DNA of 64,000 nt from Sandaracinaceae bacterium (GCA_020633055.1 JACKEJ010000012.1:186001-250000); one strand, 5' to 3'; counted from the stretch's first letter, positions 46,274 to 55,298 are shown. The notes: a model not told the origin generated them from the letters alone. Translations and numbers: made by a program.

Positions 46274-47038
46274 TCAGAAGTCGAGGCCGCTCAGCGGGTT
46301 GTTGGAGCCGCTCATCCCGCTGCTCGTCATGCCCGACGAGGAGGAGGACGAGCTGCTGCCGCGGCTCCGGCGCCCACCGCCGCTGCTGCCGCCCGACGAG
46401 CCGCTCATGTTGGCCGCCGCTGCCGCCGCCGCGGCCTGCGCCTGGGCCGCCGCCTCGCGTGCAGCCTGGGCGTCCGCTTGGGCACGCTCTGCCTCCGCGT
46501 TCAGACGGGTACGTTCGGCCTCACGCGCCGCACGTTCGTGCTCGGCCTGCTCCGCCGCCACGCGGGCCGCCCGCTCACGCTCCTCCAGCTGCGGCTTGAC
46601 CACGCCGAAGTAGGCGCCGACGCCGCCGCCCACCACCAGCAGGATGATGCCGACGATGATGCCCGGGTGGACGCCCTTCTTCTTCTCGGCCTCGATGGTG
46701 GCGAGCTTCTGCTCGTGAGCCAGCAGGCGGGCCTGTTCCTCGGCGCGCGCCGCGGCTTCAGCCTCGAGGCGCACACGCAGCGCACCCTCTTCGGCCTCCC
46801 GGCGCAGGCGCTCTTCCTCTTCACGCGCGGCCCGCTCAGCCGCGGCGCGAGCCTCCTCTTCCGCCCGGATGCGTGCCTCTTCGGCCGCCTTCTTCGCGGC
46901 GGCCTCCGCCGCGATCCGCTCCCGCTCCGCCTGTGCGGCCGCCGCGGCGGCTTCCGCCTCCGACTGGATGCGGTCCTCCTCGAGGTTCATCAGCTCCTTG
47001 AGGTTGAATAGGACGGAGGATTCCTTCTGATCGGACAT
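46274..47038 (-). CDS. TolA-like coiled-coil membrane protein
   Basis: 254 aa from ATG 47038 (an earlier ATG at 47158 lies over the mla hairpin and is less likely). A cytosolic Ala/Glu/Arg coiled coil (~25-120) precedes one membrane span (HPGIIVGIILLVVGGGVGAYFGVV, ~125-148). A second Ala/Glu/Arg coiled coil and a Gly/Ser-rich tail ending NNPLSGLDF follow. The shape recalls TolA, but no TolA C-terminal domain is seen. Follows the mla operon and precedes pyrF. Function unknown; perhaps an envelope bridge. Confidence 0.75.
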   Translation of the reverse strand: MSDQKESSVLFNLKELMNLEEDRIQSEAEAAAAAAQAERERIAAEAAAKKAAEEARIRAEEEARAAAERAAREEEERLRREAEEGALRVRLEAEAAARAEEQARLLAHEQKLATIEAEKKKGVHPGIIVGIILLVVGGGVGAYFGVVKPQLEERERAARVAAEQAEHERAAREAERTRLNAEAERAQADAQAAREAAAQAQAAAAAAAANMSGSSGGSSGGGRRSRGSSSSSSSSGMTSSGMSGSNNPLSGLDF

Positions 47039-47133
47039 CGGTAACGCTGCTCCGTGGGTCGAAAAACGCGGCGACCCGTCAACTAGTTTGCAGGGGGGGA
47101 TGCTTCGTGTCAACGCCTTCGCGGCGCCAGGCG

Positions 47134-47151
47134 TCGGCCCTTTCGGGCCGA
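47134..47151 (-). terminator. Hairpin after mlaD
   Basis: TCGGCCC-TTTC-GGGCCGA is a perfect 7-bp stem with a 4-base loop a few bases after the mlaD stop, with a smaller CGCC/GGCG hairpin next to it (47115-47125). There is no T-run, so termination or mRNA protection are both possible. Confidence 0.5.
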
Positions 47152-47154
47152 ATT

Positions 47155-48174
47155 TCACTCACGCCAGAACAGCTTCCACGGGTTGTGCTTGAGGTCCCGC
47201 AGCATCTCCTGGACGTCGTCGTAGATCTCCTCGTCCATGAGCATGGCGCCGACGGTGCCACGCCCCTGGCGGATGTGGGTGACGATCTGCTCGGCGTCTT
47301 CCGTGATGCCGGTGGCCCGGTGCGAGATGTCCGACACATCCGCGATGGTGCTGCGGATCTGGGCCTGCTGCTCCTCGCCGAGCATGTCCAGCAGGTCGTC
47401 CACCTTGCCGGCGATGCTGCGCGCATCGGCCAAGAGTGGGTCGATGTCGCGGTTGATGCTGCTGGTGATGCCATCCACGTTGCGCAGGGTGCGCTGCACA
47501 CGCGGGCCCGTGATGAGCTCGTTGGCGTTCCCGAGCAGATCGTTGGTCTGGTCGGTGGCCGTCTCGATGTTCTGCATGATGCGGTCGATACGGTCGCCGT
47601 GGCGCGTGAAGATGCCGTCCAGCGAGCGCACCATGTTGGCGGCCGCGGAGAGCAGTGAGTCGAGCTCCTCGCGGTTGTCGCGCAACAGACCGTGGATGTT
47701 CTCGAGCAGCTCGAACATCATCGCGAACGCCTGGTCCATGCGCGGGGGGTCGATGCCCACGAGGATGTGCCCGTCGGCGACCACTGGGCGGTCCTGGCTG
47801 CCGGGGTCGATGGCGATCAGGCTCTCACCCACGATGCTGGTGGAAGTGACGTACACACGCGCGTCTTCGTGGATGCTGCTGAAGTACTCGTCTTGGATTT
47901 GCAGGCGGATGCGGATGAGCGGGCTCCGACCGGTGGCCGGGTCGAGCTGGCCACCGCGGTACTCGATCTCCTCGACGCGACCCACGCGGATGTTGCCGAT
48001 GTTGACGGGGGCGCCGCCCAGCACGTTTCCGGGGTTGTCGAAGTCGATGTAGAGCGTCTTGACGTCGCCGCCAGGGCCCCCGCGGAGCGCGATCACGAAC
48101 ACGCCGAGCAGCGCCACTGCGACCAGGATCAGCAGGCCGACGCGCACCTCGAGGGACATTCCACCTTTACTCAT
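47155..48174 (-). CDS. mlaD: MCE-family lipid-transport protein MlaD-like
   Basis: 339 aa from ATG 48174, overlapping the ATPase stop. An N-terminal membrane anchor (VRVGLLILVAVALLGVFVIAL) and one MCE domain (GNVLGGAPVNIGNIRVGRVEEI, STSIVGESLIAIDPG) are followed by a long helical tail (~150-330) that could form a needle or tunnel. MCE proteins move phospholipid between inner and outer membranes in Gram-negative bacteria. The single MCE protein serves an operon with two permeases and two ATPases. The hairpin just past its stop suggests the operon ends here. Confidence 0.92.
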   Translation of the reverse strand: MSKGGMSLEVRVGLLILVAVALLGVFVIALRGGPGGDVKTLYIDFDNPGNVLGGAPVNIGNIRVGRVEEIEYRGGQLDPATGRSPLIRIRLQIQDEYFSSIHEDARVYVTSTSIVGESLIAIDPGSQDRPVVADGHILVGIDPPRMDQAFAMMFELLENIHGLLRDNREELDSLLSAAANMVRSLDGIFTRHGDRIDRIMQNIETATDQTNDLLGNANELITGPRVQRTLRNVDGITSSINRDIDPLLADARSIAGKVDDLLDMLGEEQQAQIRSTIADVSDISHRATGITEDAEQIVTHIRQGRGTVGAMLMDEEIYDDVQEMLRDLKHNPWKLFWRE

Positions 48175-48929
48175 AGCTCTATCGGCCCTTCCGCCTCTCC
48201 CCTGATGAACTGCCTCACCACGGGGTCGTCGGTGTTTTCGAAGTCCGCCCACGTACCGAGCAGGCGAACGGTTCCCTTATACAGCATCGCGATGCGATCC
48301 GAGATCGACTCGATCGACACCAGGTCGTGACTGACGACGATGCTCGTCACGCCCACCACGTCGCACAGCTCGCGGATCATCTGGTCCACGCGGCGCGCGC
48401 TGATGGGGTCGAGCGAGGTGGTCGGCTCGTCGAAGAGCACGTACTCCGGGTCCAGCGTGAGCGCGCGGGCGATGGCCACGCGCTTGCGCATGCCGTCCCC
48501 GAGCTCGGCCGGGTAGGCCTTGGCGAAGTCCTGCATGTGGACCTTCTCGAGCTGCACCATGGCCTGCTCGAGGGCCTCGTTCATGCTGAGCCCTTTGTGC
48601 TTGCGCAGGGGCAGCGCGACGTTTTCGACCGCGTTCATGGAGTCGAACAGCGTCGAGTTCTGGAACACCATCGCGCAGCGCATGCGGACCGGGTACATCT
48701 CGGTCTCCGACTTGCGGCTGACCTCGTTCTCCGGCTTCTTCTCACCCAGGTAGATGTTGCCCTCGTCCGGGTAGAGCAGGCCGATGAGGTGCTTGATGAG
48801 CACGCTCTTGCCCACGCCCGACCCGCCGATGATGAAGAAGCACTCCCCCGTGCCGATCTCGAGGTCCACCCCTTTCAGGATGACCTTCGGGCCGAACGCC
48901 TTGTGGATGTTCTCGAAGATGATGGACAT
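48171..48929 (-). CDS. mlaF: Mla-type ABC transporter ATPase (second copy)
   Basis: 252 aa. Walker A GGSGVGKSVLIKHL, Q-loop MVFQNSTLFDS, Walker B VLFDEPTTSLDPI. The ABC signature is degenerate: ELGDGMRKRVAIARAL in place of LSGG. His switch in VVSHDLVSIESI. Pairs with a permease copy 2 bases upstream. The altered signature may make this one an asymmetric or regulatory half, with the other MlaF (canonical LSGGQ) hydrolysing ATP; that is inference. Confidence 0.9.
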   Translation of the reverse strand: MSIIFENIHKAFGPKVILKGVDLEIGTGECFFIIGGSGVGKSVLIKHLIGLLYPDEGNIYLGEKKPENEVSRKSETEMYPVRMRCAMVFQNSTLFDSMNAVENVALPLRKHKGLSMNEALEQAMVQLEKVHMQDFAKAYPAELGDGMRKRVAIARALTLDPEYVLFDEPTTSLDPISARRVDQMIRELCDVVGVTSIVVSHDLVSIESISDRIAMLYKGTVRLLGTWADFENTDDPVVRQFIRGEAEGPIEL

Positions 48930-48931
48930 GA

Positions 48932-49753
48932 TCAGGCGGGGAGCAGGACGTAGCCGACGGCGCTGAGGATGAACTGCCAGACGATGATGCCGAACAGGGA
49001 GCCGACGACCGCCTCCGTGGTGGCGATGCCCACGCCCTCGGAGCCACCGAAGGTGCGCAGCCCGCGCTGGGAGCTGACGATGGCGATGGTGCCGCCGTAG
49101 GTCACCATCTTGAGCAACCCCAGGATGACGTCACCCGAGGTGAGCATGCTGAGGTTGAAGAAGGTGTTGGGGTTCACATCGAAGCTGACCATGGCCACGA
49201 GCATCCCCGAGCCGATGCCGACCGCGCCCCCGATGCAGAGCACCACCGTGCCCATCACGACGGCCGCGATGAAGCGTGGCACGACCAGGAAGTCGACGGG
49301 GTCCGCCGCGCTCATGCGCAACGCGTCGGTCTGCTCGGTGACCACCATGCTGCCGATCTCGGCCGCGATGCCTGCGCCCACACGCGTGGCGAGCGGCATG
49401 GCGCCCACCGAGGCGATCAGGTCGCGGACCTGCAGCTTGAGGAACGTGGCGCCCAGGAGCGACATGTCCGGGATGATCTTCTTGGTCTGCAGGCCCATCT
49501 GGTAGGCCACGATGGCGCCGATGAACGCCATGGTGACGCACATGAAGAACATCGAGCCGTTGCCGATGGCGAACATCTGCGCGGCGATGTCGCCCTTCTC
49601 GCGCTTGCCGCGCACGCAGTAGTAGAGGGTGCGGCTGAAGACACCCACCAGGTCTTTGATCTCGCGCGCGTAGAACTCGAGCTGGCTGTCCTCGACGTCG
49701 TCGTCGTGGTCGTGCGGTTCGTGCGCTTGGGTCTCGGCGGTGGCAGTGCTCAT
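48932..49753 (-). CDS. mlaE: Mla-type ABC permease (second copy)
   Basis: 273 aa from ATG 49753; N-terminal acidic/His tail (HEPHDHDDDVEDSQ) is unusual. Permease core with MlaE features: MAFIGAIVAYQMGLQTKK, VGAGIAAEIGSMVVTEQTDALRM (coupling helix region), FLVVPRFIAAVVMGTVVLCI. Five or six membrane spans. Sits 7 bases after the first permease stop. Not identical to the first permease, so the two may form a heterodimer. Confidence 0.9.
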   Translation of the reverse strand: MSTATAETQAHEPHDHDDDVEDSQLEFYAREIKDLVGVFSRTLYYCVRGKREKGDIAAQMFAIGNGSMFFMCVTMAFIGAIVAYQMGLQTKKIIPDMSLLGATFLKLQVRDLIASVGAMPLATRVGAGIAAEIGSMVVTEQTDALRMSAADPVDFLVVPRFIAAVVMGTVVLCIGGAVGIGSGMLVAMVSFDVNPNTFFNLSMLTSGDVILGLLKMVTYGGTIAIVSSQRGLRTFGGSEGVGIATTEAVVGSLFGIIVWQFILSAVGYVLLPA

Positions 49754-49760
49754 GCGCGCG

Positions 49761-50552
49761 TCAGTCCATGATGAAGGTGGACAGGTAGTCCGCGATGAAG
49801 ACGCCGCTGGCGGCCGCCACGACCGACGCGTTGACGGAGCGGCCGACGCCGGGCGCGCCACCGCTGGTGGACAGGCCGTAGTAGCAGGAGTTCAGCGCGA
49901 TCATGATGCCGAACAGGAAGGCCTTGATGACACCCACGGCGAAGTCCCAGATCTCGAGCCGCGGGAGCGACGAGTTGAGGAACAGCATCCAGTTCACGTC
50001 CAGCATGAAGCTGGCCATGCCCATGGCGCCCACGATGGCGAGGAAGTCGCCGATGACGCACAGCAGGGTGAGGATGATGACGATGCTGATGGCCCGCGGG
50101 ACGACCAGGTAGCCGATGGGGTCGATGGCCAGGGCCCGCAGGGCGTCGAGCTGCTCGGTGACCGCCATGGTGCCGAGCTCGGCCGTGTTGTTGGCCCCCA
50201 CGCGCCCGTTGAACATCAGCGCCATGAGCAGCGGGCCGATCTCGCGGAAGGTGGTGTAGATGGCCGACCAGCCGACGAAGCTGCGCGCGTTGTAGCGGAT
50301 GACCAGCGGCGCGGCCTGGATGACCATGATGGCGCCGACGAAGAAGGCGGTGGCGGCGAGGATGGGCAGCGACTTGACGCCCATGCGGTACATGTTCCGG
50401 AAGAACTCGTAGCGGTCGATCTTCCACGGCAGCGAGCGACGCAGGATCTGACCCGCCATGATGGCGATGCCACCCGCCTGCCCGGCGATCCCGAGCAGCG
50501 TGGCGCCCACCCGCTCGGGGATGGCCAACGTAGCCGACGTTCCGTTGCTCAT
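49761..50552 (-). CDS. mlaE: Mla-type ABC permease (first copy)
   Basis: 263 aa from ATG 50552, overlapping the first ATPase stop by 4 bases. MlaE/YrbE family core: FFVGAIMVIQAAPLVI, GRVGANNTAELGTMAVTEQL, YLVVPRAISIVIILTLLCVI. No obvious extra domain. Partner of the ATPase just upstream (LSGGQ type). Together with the second permease and MlaD it makes a lipid-transport channel. Confidence 0.92.
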   Translation of the reverse strand: MSNGTSATLAIPERVGATLLGIAGQAGGIAIMAGQILRRSLPWKIDRYEFFRNMYRMGVKSLPILAATAFFVGAIMVIQAAPLVIRYNARSFVGWSAIYTTFREIGPLLMALMFNGRVGANNTAELGTMAVTEQLDALRALAIDPIGYLVVPRAISIVIILTLLCVIGDFLAIVGAMGMASFMLDVNWMLFLNSSLPRLEIWDFAVGVIKAFLFGIMIALNSCYYGLSTSGGAPGVGRSVNASVVAAASGVFIADYLSTFIMD

Positions 50553-51283
50553 AGGGGGCCCTCTGTCTCGCCGCGGATGAACTGATGCACGTAGGGGTTG
50601 CGCGAGGCCCACGCTTCTTCGAGCGTCCCGTCGAAGATGAGCTCGCCGTTGAGCAGCATGCCGACACGGTCGGCGATACTCAAGACCCGCTGGATGTCGC
50701 TGGAGACGACCATGACGGTGCTGCGCTGCTCCCGCGCCTCGTCGCGGATGAGGTTGCAGATGCGCTGGCTGGTGACCGGGTCGAGCCCTGCGGTGGGCTC
50801 GTCGTACAGGATGTAGGGCGCGCGGATGATGGTGGCCCTGGCCACGCCGATGCGCTTCTTCTGCCCGCCGGACAAGCTGTTCGGGTTGCGATCTTCGAAG
50901 CCGGGGAGGGACATGCGCATGAGCCGCTCGGCCACGCGCTCCTTGATCTCTTCCTCGCTGATGTTGTCGAACAGGCGGCGCAGCGGGAACGCGATGTTGT
51001 CCCCCACGCTTTTATCGAACAACGCGTAATTCTGGAAGAGATAGCCGATCTTCTTGCGCAGCTGCGCGAGCTTCAGCTCGTCGTGGAAGGTGACCTCTTC
51101 CCCGTCGATCCACACCTGCCCCGTCTCGGGCGTGAGCAGGCCCGCGATGGTCTTGAACAGGACGCTCTTGCCCGCCGCACCAGGGCCGATGAGCGCGTAG
51201 ATGCACTCATGGGGAACTTCGAGGGAAACCCCGCGCAATACAGGGGTTTTGAAGCGTAGATGGATGTCGTGGACCTTGATCAC
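50549..51283 (-). CDS. mlaF: Mla-type ABC transporter ATPase (first copy)
   Basis: 244 aa. Walker A GPGAAGKSVLFKTIAG, Q-loop YLFQNYALFDKS, canonical signature NSLSGGQKKRIGVARA, Walker B ILYDEPTAGLDPVT. It binds ATP for the adjacent permease. First gene of the operon mlaF-mlaE-mlaE-mlaF-mlaD; start region 51284-51361 is shared with the divergent pseudokinase gene and presumably holds promoters both ways. Confidence 0.93.
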   Translation of the reverse strand: MIKVHDIHLRFKTPVLRGVSLEVPHECIYALIGPGAAGKSVLFKTIAGLLTPETGQVWIDGEEVTFHDELKLAQLRKKIGYLFQNYALFDKSVGDNIAFPLRRLFDNISEEEIKERVAERLMRMSLPGFEDRNPNSLSGGQKKRIGVARATIIRAPYILYDEPTAGLDPVTSQRICNLIRDEAREQRSTVMVVSSDIQRVLSIADRVGMLLNGELIFDGTLEEAWASRNPYVHQFIRGETEGPL

Positions 51284-51361
51284 CGTATCAGGACGCGCGC
51301 GGCGGAAGCGGAGTGTACAAGTTTCGTTTCAAAAAGATAGCTCCGACGTCGTACCCTGTGC

Positions 51362-53293
51362 GTGGCCATGACCGACCCCTCCATCCCATCGCTGCCAGCG
51401 GGTACCCTCGTCCTGAACCGCTTCGAGGTCGTGGCGTTCGCGCACGCCGACTCGCTCGGGGCGCTGTACCGCGCCAAGGACACGAAGACCCAGCGACCGA
51501 TCGCGCTGCGCGTGTTCCGGCCCGCGTACATGACGGAACCGGTCGTGGCAGCCCTCAAGAGCGCCGTGCGAGCGGCCACCAAGATCCGCCACCCCAACGT
51601 GGCCAGCACCTTCGGCCTCGGGCTGGCGCTGGGCGCGCACGTGCTGGCGTTCGAGTGGGTCGAAGGGCAGACGCTGGCGGCGTGCCTCGCTGGGCGCGAC
51701 GGAAAGCCCGTGTCGCTGCATGGCGCCGCGCAGGTCATCCATGCGGTGTGCGAGGCGCTCGAGGCGGCCGAGGAGCACGGTGACGGGGCTCCTCATGGCG
51801 CGCTGCGTCCAGACGCGGTGTGGATCGGACAGAACGGCGTCGTGAAGGTGACGGAGTTCGGCGTGGCGGACGCGCTCGTGCGCTCGCTCGGCATCGCGGT
51901 CCTCCCCCCCGCCGAGCAGACCTGCATGGCGCCGGAGGTGAAGGCTGGCGGCACGGCGACGCTGCAGTCGGACGTGTTCTCCGTCGGGGCCATCACCTAC
52001 CAGCTGCTCACCGGGCGCTCCACCGCGCAGGGCTTCGTGCCGCCGTCGAAGGCGCATCCAGACGCCACGGCCGAGATCGACGCGTGGCTGCTGAAGTGCC
52101 TCGCGCCCGACCCGGCCAACCGCTACGCGATCTTCGACGTGGTGCGCGAGACGCTGGACGAGCTGGTCCAGCACGCGCCGCCTCCGGGACCCACGGACGA
52201 CTTCGGCGTGGCGCTGCGTGAGGCCGGCGTCGCGGGTCGCACATCGCTCGTCGCGCCCGAGCCGCCTGCTGGCGATCGCCCGCAGGTTGGCGCTCGCGTC
52301 TCGTTGGACCAGGGCTTTCGGCCGGACGCGGCGCCAGGTGGCGCGGCACCTTCCGCGATCGTGGACCTCGGCGCGCTGCTGGCGCAGGTCACGGAGAACG
52401 ACTCGCAGCGCTGGATCGTGGTGAAGGACGGGCTCGACCACGGGCCGTTCTCGGGCCGTGAGCTGGTGCGCATGCTGGCGGCGGGTGAGGTCACCTCGGC
52501 CCACAGCGTCATGAACATGGACACGGGCGAGCGGAAGCCCGTCACTGCGTGGCCCGAGTTTGCGGACTTCGCGTCGCAGCGCGAGGCCAAGGTCAAGCAG
52601 GAGGCCACCGCGGTGGCCGTGGAGAAGGTGGCGAGCTCCGAGAAGCGCGCAGGCCGCACCAAGGTCCTGGTGGCGGGCGGGCTCATCCTGGCCGTGGTCG
52701 GCGGGGGCGTCGCCTTCGCGCTGACGCGCGACGCGAGCGAGTCCGAGCGCTTGGCCCAGGCCGATCTCGACGGACTCTACGAGATGGGCGAGATCGAGAT
52801 CGAGGGCACGGCCGAGACCCTGACCGATCCGCACGCGGGGGGGCACCGTCGCGGCGGCGGCGGGCACGGCGGTGGCGGGCACGGCGGAGCCGGTGGCAGC
52901 GGCGGAGGGGCTGGCGGCGGCGAGTCTGGCGGGGGCGGCGGTGGTGGCCTGACCTACGAGGAGGCCATGAACCGCGCCGTCGAGATGGGGGACATCAGCG
53001 GCGGCGGCTCTGGCGGTGGACAGCTCACGTCTGCCCAGGTCGCGGCCACCATGAATCAGCACGTCAACCGCATCTATGGCGCGTGCGTGGTGCCCGAGCA
53101 GGGGCGCGGCGGCAACCTCAACGCGGTCACCATCGACATCGCCATCCTGGGCAGCGGCCAGGTGCAGGGCGCGAGCACTCCGCAGGGCAGCTCGGAGTTC
53201 AAGGCGTGCGTCAACCGTGTGGTGCGTGGCATCCGCTTCCCCACCTTCGGGGCTCCCCGGATGGGTTCACGCTATCGGTTCAACGCGCGCTGA
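51362..53293 (+). CDS. Pseudokinase-GYF-AgmX-type envelope protein
   Basis: 643 aa (GTG 51362; ATG 51368 equally possible). An N-terminal kinase fold (~15-280) has lost its key residues: VAIK Lys is Arg in IALRVF (R50), the HRD-type loop is HGALRPDAV (no catalytic Asp or Asn), and DFG is EFG (165-167). A GYF_2-like domain (~349-405, RWIVVKDGLDHGPFSGRELV) follows, then a membrane helix near 435-455, a Gly/His-rich linker, and an AgmX/TonB-C-like C-terminus (~555-643, QVAATMNQHVNRIYGACVVP). This suggests a cytosolic sensor joined across the membrane to a periplasmic domain of the kind seen in myxobacterial gliding/envelope proteins. Role inferred. Confidence 0.85.
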   Translation: MAMTDPSIPSLPAGTLVLNRFEVVAFAHADSLGALYRAKDTKTQRPIALRVFRPAYMTEPVVAALKSAVRAATKIRHPNVASTFGLGLALGAHVLAFEWVEGQTLAACLAGRDGKPVSLHGAAQVIHAVCEALEAAEEHGDGAPHGALRPDAVWIGQNGVVKVTEFGVADALVRSLGIAVLPPAEQTCMAPEVKAGGTATLQSDVFSVGAITYQLLTGRSTAQGFVPPSKAHPDATAEIDAWLLKCLAPDPANRYAIFDVVRETLDELVQHAPPPGPTDDFGVALREAGVAGRTSLVAPEPPAGDRPQVGARVSLDQGFRPDAAPGGAAPSAIVDLGALLAQVTENDSQRWIVVKDGLDHGPFSGRELVRMLAAGEVTSAHSVMNMDTGERKPVTAWPEFADFASQREAKVKQEATAVAVEKVASSEKRAGRTKVLVAGGLILAVVGGGVAFALTRDASESERLAQADLDGLYEMGEIEIEGTAETLTDPHAGGHRRGGGGHGGGGHGGAGGSGGGAGGGESGGGGGGGLTYEEAMNRAVEMGDISGGGSGGGQLTSAQVAATMNQHVNRIYGACVVPEQGRGGNLNAVTIDIAILGSGQVQGASTPQGSSEFKACVNRVVRGIRFPTFGAPRMGSRYRFNAR

Positions 53294-53339
53294 CACGGTC
53301 CGCTTGCGCGTCACGCACGTGTAGGCCATTCACGCACTC

Positions 53340-54176
53340 ATGCGTACATGGTCGGAGGTTGGTCGAGGGGGGCGCGTGGGCGCCATGTTCGGGGTGGTGT
53401 GGGCGACGCTGTGTGGGTCGGGGTGTCAGGCAACCCTGGAGAGCGGGCTGGACGAAGGTCAGGCGGACGCCGTGGTCGTCGCGTTGCACACCCAGGGGAT
53501 CGGCGCGGAGAAGGTGGCCGGCGCGGGCAACGACGCTGGCTTCGAGATCCAGGTCAGCACGGAGGACGTGGGGCCGGCGCTGCGTGTTCTGCGGGAGGCC
53601 GGGCTGCCAGCCGCTCGTGAGCCGGGCATCCACGAAGTCTTTGGCGCCGGTGGCCTCATCCCCACCGCCACCGAAGAGCGCGCGCGTCTGGCCATGGCGC
53701 TGGCCGGAGAGCTGGCGGCCACCCTCGAGCGCATCGACGGGGTGCTGGACGCCAGGGTGCACGTTGCCCTGCCGGACCGGCGGCTGGGGCTCATGGATGA
53801 CGCCCCCCAGCGGCCCCGGGCTTCGGTGCTCCTGAAGCACCATCGGGGCGACACACCCTATGAGGAGGCATCCGTGCGGTCCCTCGTGGCGGGGGCGGTG
53901 GACGGGATGCTGCCCGAGGACGTGTCCGTCATGGCCGTCATCGCCCCGCCGCCGTCTGATTCGCGGCAAGCGCTGGTCTCTTTCGGTCCCGTGTCGGTGA
54001 CGCGGGGGTCCGCGTCCGCGCTGCGAGCGATCGGGATCGCTGGGTTGGCGGGCTACGCCGCCCTGGCCTTGGTCCTGCTCGTGGTCGTGACACGCGCTCG
54101 TCAGCGCGTGAGGGTCCTGGAAGCGAGCCTGGCGACCGCCCTCGAGGCCGGCGCGGCGGTCGCGGCGGCCGAATAG
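53340..54176 (+). CDS. Orphan SctJ/YscJ-like ring lipoprotein
   Basis: 278 aa. N-terminal signal with Cys at ~29 (weak lipobox CGSGC). SctJ/FliF-family ring-building modules follow: LESGLDEGQADAVVVAL, FEIQVSTEDVGPALRVL, EVFGAGGLIPTATEERARLAMALAGELA, VLDARVHVALPDR, ASVLLKHHRGD, VRSLVAGAVDGMLPEDVSVMAV. A C-terminal membrane helix follows. In type III secretion SctJ forms the inner-membrane outer ring. No other T3SS gene is in the window, so it is an orphan with unknown partners. Immediately follows the pseudokinase gene. Confidence 0.85.
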   Translation: MRTWSEVGRGGRVGAMFGVVWATLCGSGCQATLESGLDEGQADAVVVALHTQGIGAEKVAGAGNDAGFEIQVSTEDVGPALRVLREAGLPAAREPGIHEVFGAGGLIPTATEERARLAMALAGELAATLERIDGVLDARVHVALPDRRLGLMDDAPQRPRASVLLKHHRGDTPYEEASVRSLVAGAVDGMLPEDVSVMAVIAPPPSDSRQALVSFGPVSVTRGSASALRAIGIAGLAGYAALALVLLVVVTRARQRVRVLEASLATALEAGAAVAAAE

Positions 54177-54233
54177 GGGAGGGGCCCGAGAGGGGGGCCC
54201 GGGAGCGAAGCGCCGGCCCCGAAGAGACCTTCA

Positions 54234-54262
54234 TTGACACCCGGAAGCCAGGGTACTATCAC
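54234..54262 (+). promoter_or_regulatory. Candidate sigma-70-type promoter of the nuo operon
   Basis: TTGACA (54234-54239), 17-base spacer, TATCAC (54257-54262), then a ~100-base leader to nuoA with GGAG before the ATG. Perfect -35 box and 4/6 -10 box. Confidence 0.6.
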
Positions 54263-54363
54263 CATGCCGCTCGAACCTGGGCCCCCTCGCGAAGTGCGTG
54301 AAAACGTGCCGCGACGCCCCGGTCGAAGGCCGAAACCACCCCTCAACCGGAGCGCTACGCTTC

Positions 54364-54723
54364 ATGTTCGCCGTCTATCTCCCCGTGTTCATCATGCTGG
54401 GCGTGGCCACCTTGGTCGCCGTCGGCATGTTCACGGCCACCTCGCTGGCCGGGCCCAAGAACATGACCGCGGAAAAGGCCATTCCGTACGAGTCAGGGTC
54501 CGAAACCACGGGTGCCAACCACATCAGGATGAGCATCAAGTTCTACCTGACGGCCATCCTGTTCGTGGTCTTCGACATCGAAGCGGTCTTCCTCTACCCG
54601 TGGGCGGCCATGTTCCGCAGCCTCGGGTGGCTCGGCTTCGTCGAGATGCTGCTGTTCATCGTCATCCTGGGCGTCACCCTCATCTACGCCTGGAAGAAGG
54701 GAGCCCTCGAATGGGAGAGCTGA
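54364..54723 (+). CDS. nuoA: NADH-quinone oxidoreductase subunit A
   Basis: 119 aa from ATG 54364. Three membrane helices; conserved IPYESGSETTGANHIRMSIK loop and LFVVFDIEAVFLYPWA, which lies close to the quinone site. Part of the membrane arm near NuoH of complex I. Overlaps nuoB start by 13 bases. Confidence 0.95.
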   Translation: MFAVYLPVFIMLGVATLVAVGMFTATSLAGPKNMTAEKAIPYESGSETTGANHIRMSIKFYLTAILFVVFDIEAVFLYPWAAMFRSLGWLGFVEMLLFIVILGVTLIYAWKKGALEWES

Positions 54724-55298
54724 ACCAACTCAAGGTCATCGGTGGCGCGAGCGGCGAGAGCTTCTTCACCACCAAGTTCGACGCGCTACTCGCGTGGTCG
54801 CGCAAGTGGTCCCTCTTCCAGTACCCGTTCGCCACGGCCTGCTGTGGCATGGAGTTCTTCCAGGTGGCCGGCCCGCGCTACGACGTCGCGCGCTTCGGCG
54901 CCGAGGCTCCGCGCTTCAGCCCCCGCCAGTCGGACGTGCTCTGGGTGGTCGGCACCATCAGCCAGCGCCAGGGCCCCGTGCTCAAGCGCATCTACGAGCA
55001 GATGGCCGACCCCAAGTGGGTCATCGCGTTCGGCACTTGCGCCAGCTGCGGCGGGTTCTACGACAACTACACGACCATCCCCGGCGCCGACAAGGTCATC
55101 CCGGTGGACGTGTTCATCCCCGGCTGTCCCCCGCGCCCCGAGGCCGTGCTCGACGGGCTCATGCTCCTGCAGGAGAAGATCACCAACGGCAACCGCGAGC
55201 CCGCCGTCGTGCTCCCGGCCGAGGTGCCCCGGCAGCTCAAGGAGCGCGTGGGTGAGATCCCGGTGGCCAGCGCCACCAAGACGGGAGGCCACGGATGA
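54711..55298 (+). CDS. nuoB: NADH-quinone oxidoreductase subunit B
   Basis: 195 aa. Iron-sulfur cluster N2 ligands: paired Cys in FATACCGMEFFQVA, Cys in GTCASCGGFYDNY and in FIPGCPPRPEAVLDGL. Passes electrons to quinone at the junction with NuoD. ATG 54711 inside nuoA, ends overlapping nuoC by 4 bases. Confidence 0.97.
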   Translation: MGELNQLKVIGGASGESFFTTKFDALLAWSRKWSLFQYPFATACCGMEFFQVAGPRYDVARFGAEAPRFSPRQSDVLWVVGTISQRQGPVLKRIYEQMADPKWVIAFGTCASCGGFYDNYTTIPGADKVIPVDVFIPGCPPRPEAVLDGLMLLQEKITNGNREPAVVLPAEVPRQLKERVGEIPVASATKTGGHG

